Assembly (NCBI GenBank): GCA_963971575.1
Contig: OZ020611.1
Span: 222,510,260 to 222,574,259 of the forward strand
DNA from: Liopterus haemorrhoidalis
Lineage: Eukaryota; Arthropoda; Insecta; Coleoptera; Dytiscidae
Direction: 5' to 3'
DNA: 64,000 nucleotides
Shown here: piece after piece, positions 63,148 through 64,000 of the stretch
Position numbering within the stretch: the stretch's first letter is position 1
Layout of the letters: every line of letters starts with the position of its first letter
Made by a program: the position numbers and the translations under genes
Notes under the pieces: generated by a model
Databases searched by the model: none
Told to the model about the DNA's origin: nothing
Seen by the model: only the letters and a program-made list of their open reading frames with translations

Positions 63148-63895
63148 TGGACACTTATTTTGTTAGTAGTTAGTAAGTTAGTAGTTATTTGTGTGCCAAG
63201 GCAGTGGTCTAGTTTTTTTTTTTTATCACGAATTGTGGATATTAATTTCCGAGGCGTTGGCCGAGGTAAATAACCACGGTAGTGTTACCGTTAATTTTAA
63301 AATTTTCCAGCAGTTGAATTCTTTTCGCGAAGCTGTGATTTTAAAGGATTTATATTTCTCATATTATCGTTTTATAAAAAAATTTATTTCTTTTTTATCC
63401 TGATTTAGTTATTATACTGGATTGTATAATCCTTCTCGTTATTAATAGAGATTTTTCAATTAACTGACGTAATACTGATTGAAATTCTAAAATGGGGTTG
63501 AAAGCAATTATCGCGATTAACCTAAATAGTTTGGCTTGAATCAATATCGTATAAAAGTGCAGTAAATATTCAACCTCAATATTATATCCATGACAGATAG
63601 AACTAAATTCCAACTTATAAATACACTCAATTTTTTTCTGCTTATTCAAACTAGGACATGATAAAGGACTATATTAAGGCAATGATTCTTTCATTTCATC
63701 TAAATTGTAGCTATAAAACGAAAAAGTATTTTTTTTTTTTTTAATTTTAAAATCCATCTTTATTATTTGCTAATCATTCTTAATTTCTTAATTAACCCAA
63801 CACCTTCCGTCTTTTTCCAGCTTTCTTCTACAAATATTTAAAAATATATTTTCATATTTTCACATATTTGAAGGCTTGATATTGAAGTTTTTGAA
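63145..63895. other. Unclassified AT-rich DNA
   Basis: A 70-codon frame at 63191-63403 has no recognised features. Confidence 0.35.
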
Positions 63896-64000
63896 ACGTC
63901 ATCATTATTATTATCATCATAATCATCAATATAATCATCATCATAATCATAGGCCTCCTTTTTGCATCTCCATTCCTCTCTATCCTGTGCCATCTGCAGC
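63896..64000 (-). pseudogene. LINE ORF 3' end with trinucleotide tail (partial, cut by window)
   Basis: Minus strand from the window edge: LQMAQDREEWRCKKEAY followed by a run of Asp/Tyr/Asn codons that is a GAT/GATTAT microsatellite (63952-63898). 'MAQDRxEWR' is the A-x-DR-x-x-WR end of RTE-like LINE proteins, and a GAT-type repeat tail is common after their 3' ends. The rest of the element, if present, is beyond the window. Confidence 0.65.

Noticed and set aside
62939..63154. Ile-Tyr repeat frame
   Set aside because: Translation of a (TA)n microsatellite.
1..64000. CRISPR arrays, bacterial operons, rRNA genes or an endogenous virus
   Set aside because: No regularly spaced repeats with unique spacers, no ribosomal sequences and no viral genes other than retrotransposon remnants were seen; composition and splice structure are those of an animal nuclear genome.

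Overview
The window looks like a repeat-rich stretch of insect (arthropod) nuclear genome. It is AT-rich, has spliced exons with GT/AG borders, and is filled with decayed transposons of typical arthropod types: mariner, DD41D Tc1/mariner, PIF/Harbinger, hAT, pogo-like, RTE-, I/Jockey- and R2/R4-type LINEs, a Ty3/Gypsy gag, an LTR with primer-binding site, tRNA-derived SINEs and Helitron-related repeats. Nothing bacterial, viral or CRISPR-like was seen. The species cannot be fixed from sequence alone.

The only conserved host gene I recognise is the 5' part of a Sulf1-type extracellular heparan-sulfate 6-O-endosulfatase on the + strand. Coding exon 1 (40386-40581) carries the signal peptide and the first metal-binding Asp pair. 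Coding exon 2 (43244-43483) carries the C-x-P-S-R formylglycine motif. The intervening 2.66 kb intron holds a MITE and a mariner that is itself interrupted by a SINE. No further exon was recognised, so the remaining exons are probably beyond the right edge, or are too short for me to see by eye. One other intact open frame is convincing as protein: a MADF/Myb-SANT-like protein (36849-37148) inside a complete 658-bp PIF/Harbinger-type element. A 197-residue cysteine-rich protein (47737-48330) appears to be the N-terminal part of a longer transposon-associated arthropod family.

Layout: 0.47-3.4 kb Harbinger remnant and a mariner split by a DD41D element; 3.5-9.7 kb mostly unclassified AT-rich DNA with an RTE LINE tail and a pogo-like element; 9.7-12.6 kb a MITE, a deleted mariner and a complete DD41D element; 13-18 kb gypsy gag and a second mariner family; 18.5-20.8 kb LINE tail and a Harbinger element; 21.4-26.4 kb Helitron-related repeats; 27.0-29.4 kb two hAT elements; 31.7-32.9 kb R2/R4-type LINE 3' ends; 34-39.4 kb tandem repeats, the MADF element and a MITE; 40.4-43.5 kb Sulf1; 43.6-45.9 kb a head-to-tail array of one repeat family; 46.5-48.3 kb LINE fragment and the cysteine-rich ORF; 48.7-51.3 kb a MITE, an LTR and a 1.5-kb fold-back; 52.5-54.9 kb hAT, SINE and another array repeat; 55.8-59.2 kb Helitron-related repeats, LINE and mariner relics; 61.2-61.6 kb a mariner relic of plant-like (DD39D/Stowaway) type beside a Helitron terminus.

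The most interesting structures are (1) two high-copy repeat families (here HINE-A and HINE-B) whose subterminal inverted repeats, GTCY microsatellite and 3' hairpin match the DINE-1/Helentron plan, with head-to-tail junctions; (2) the plant-like mariner relic; (3) the fold-back element flanked by LTR pieces; (4) the MADF-only Harbinger element with a near-perfect terminal hairpin.
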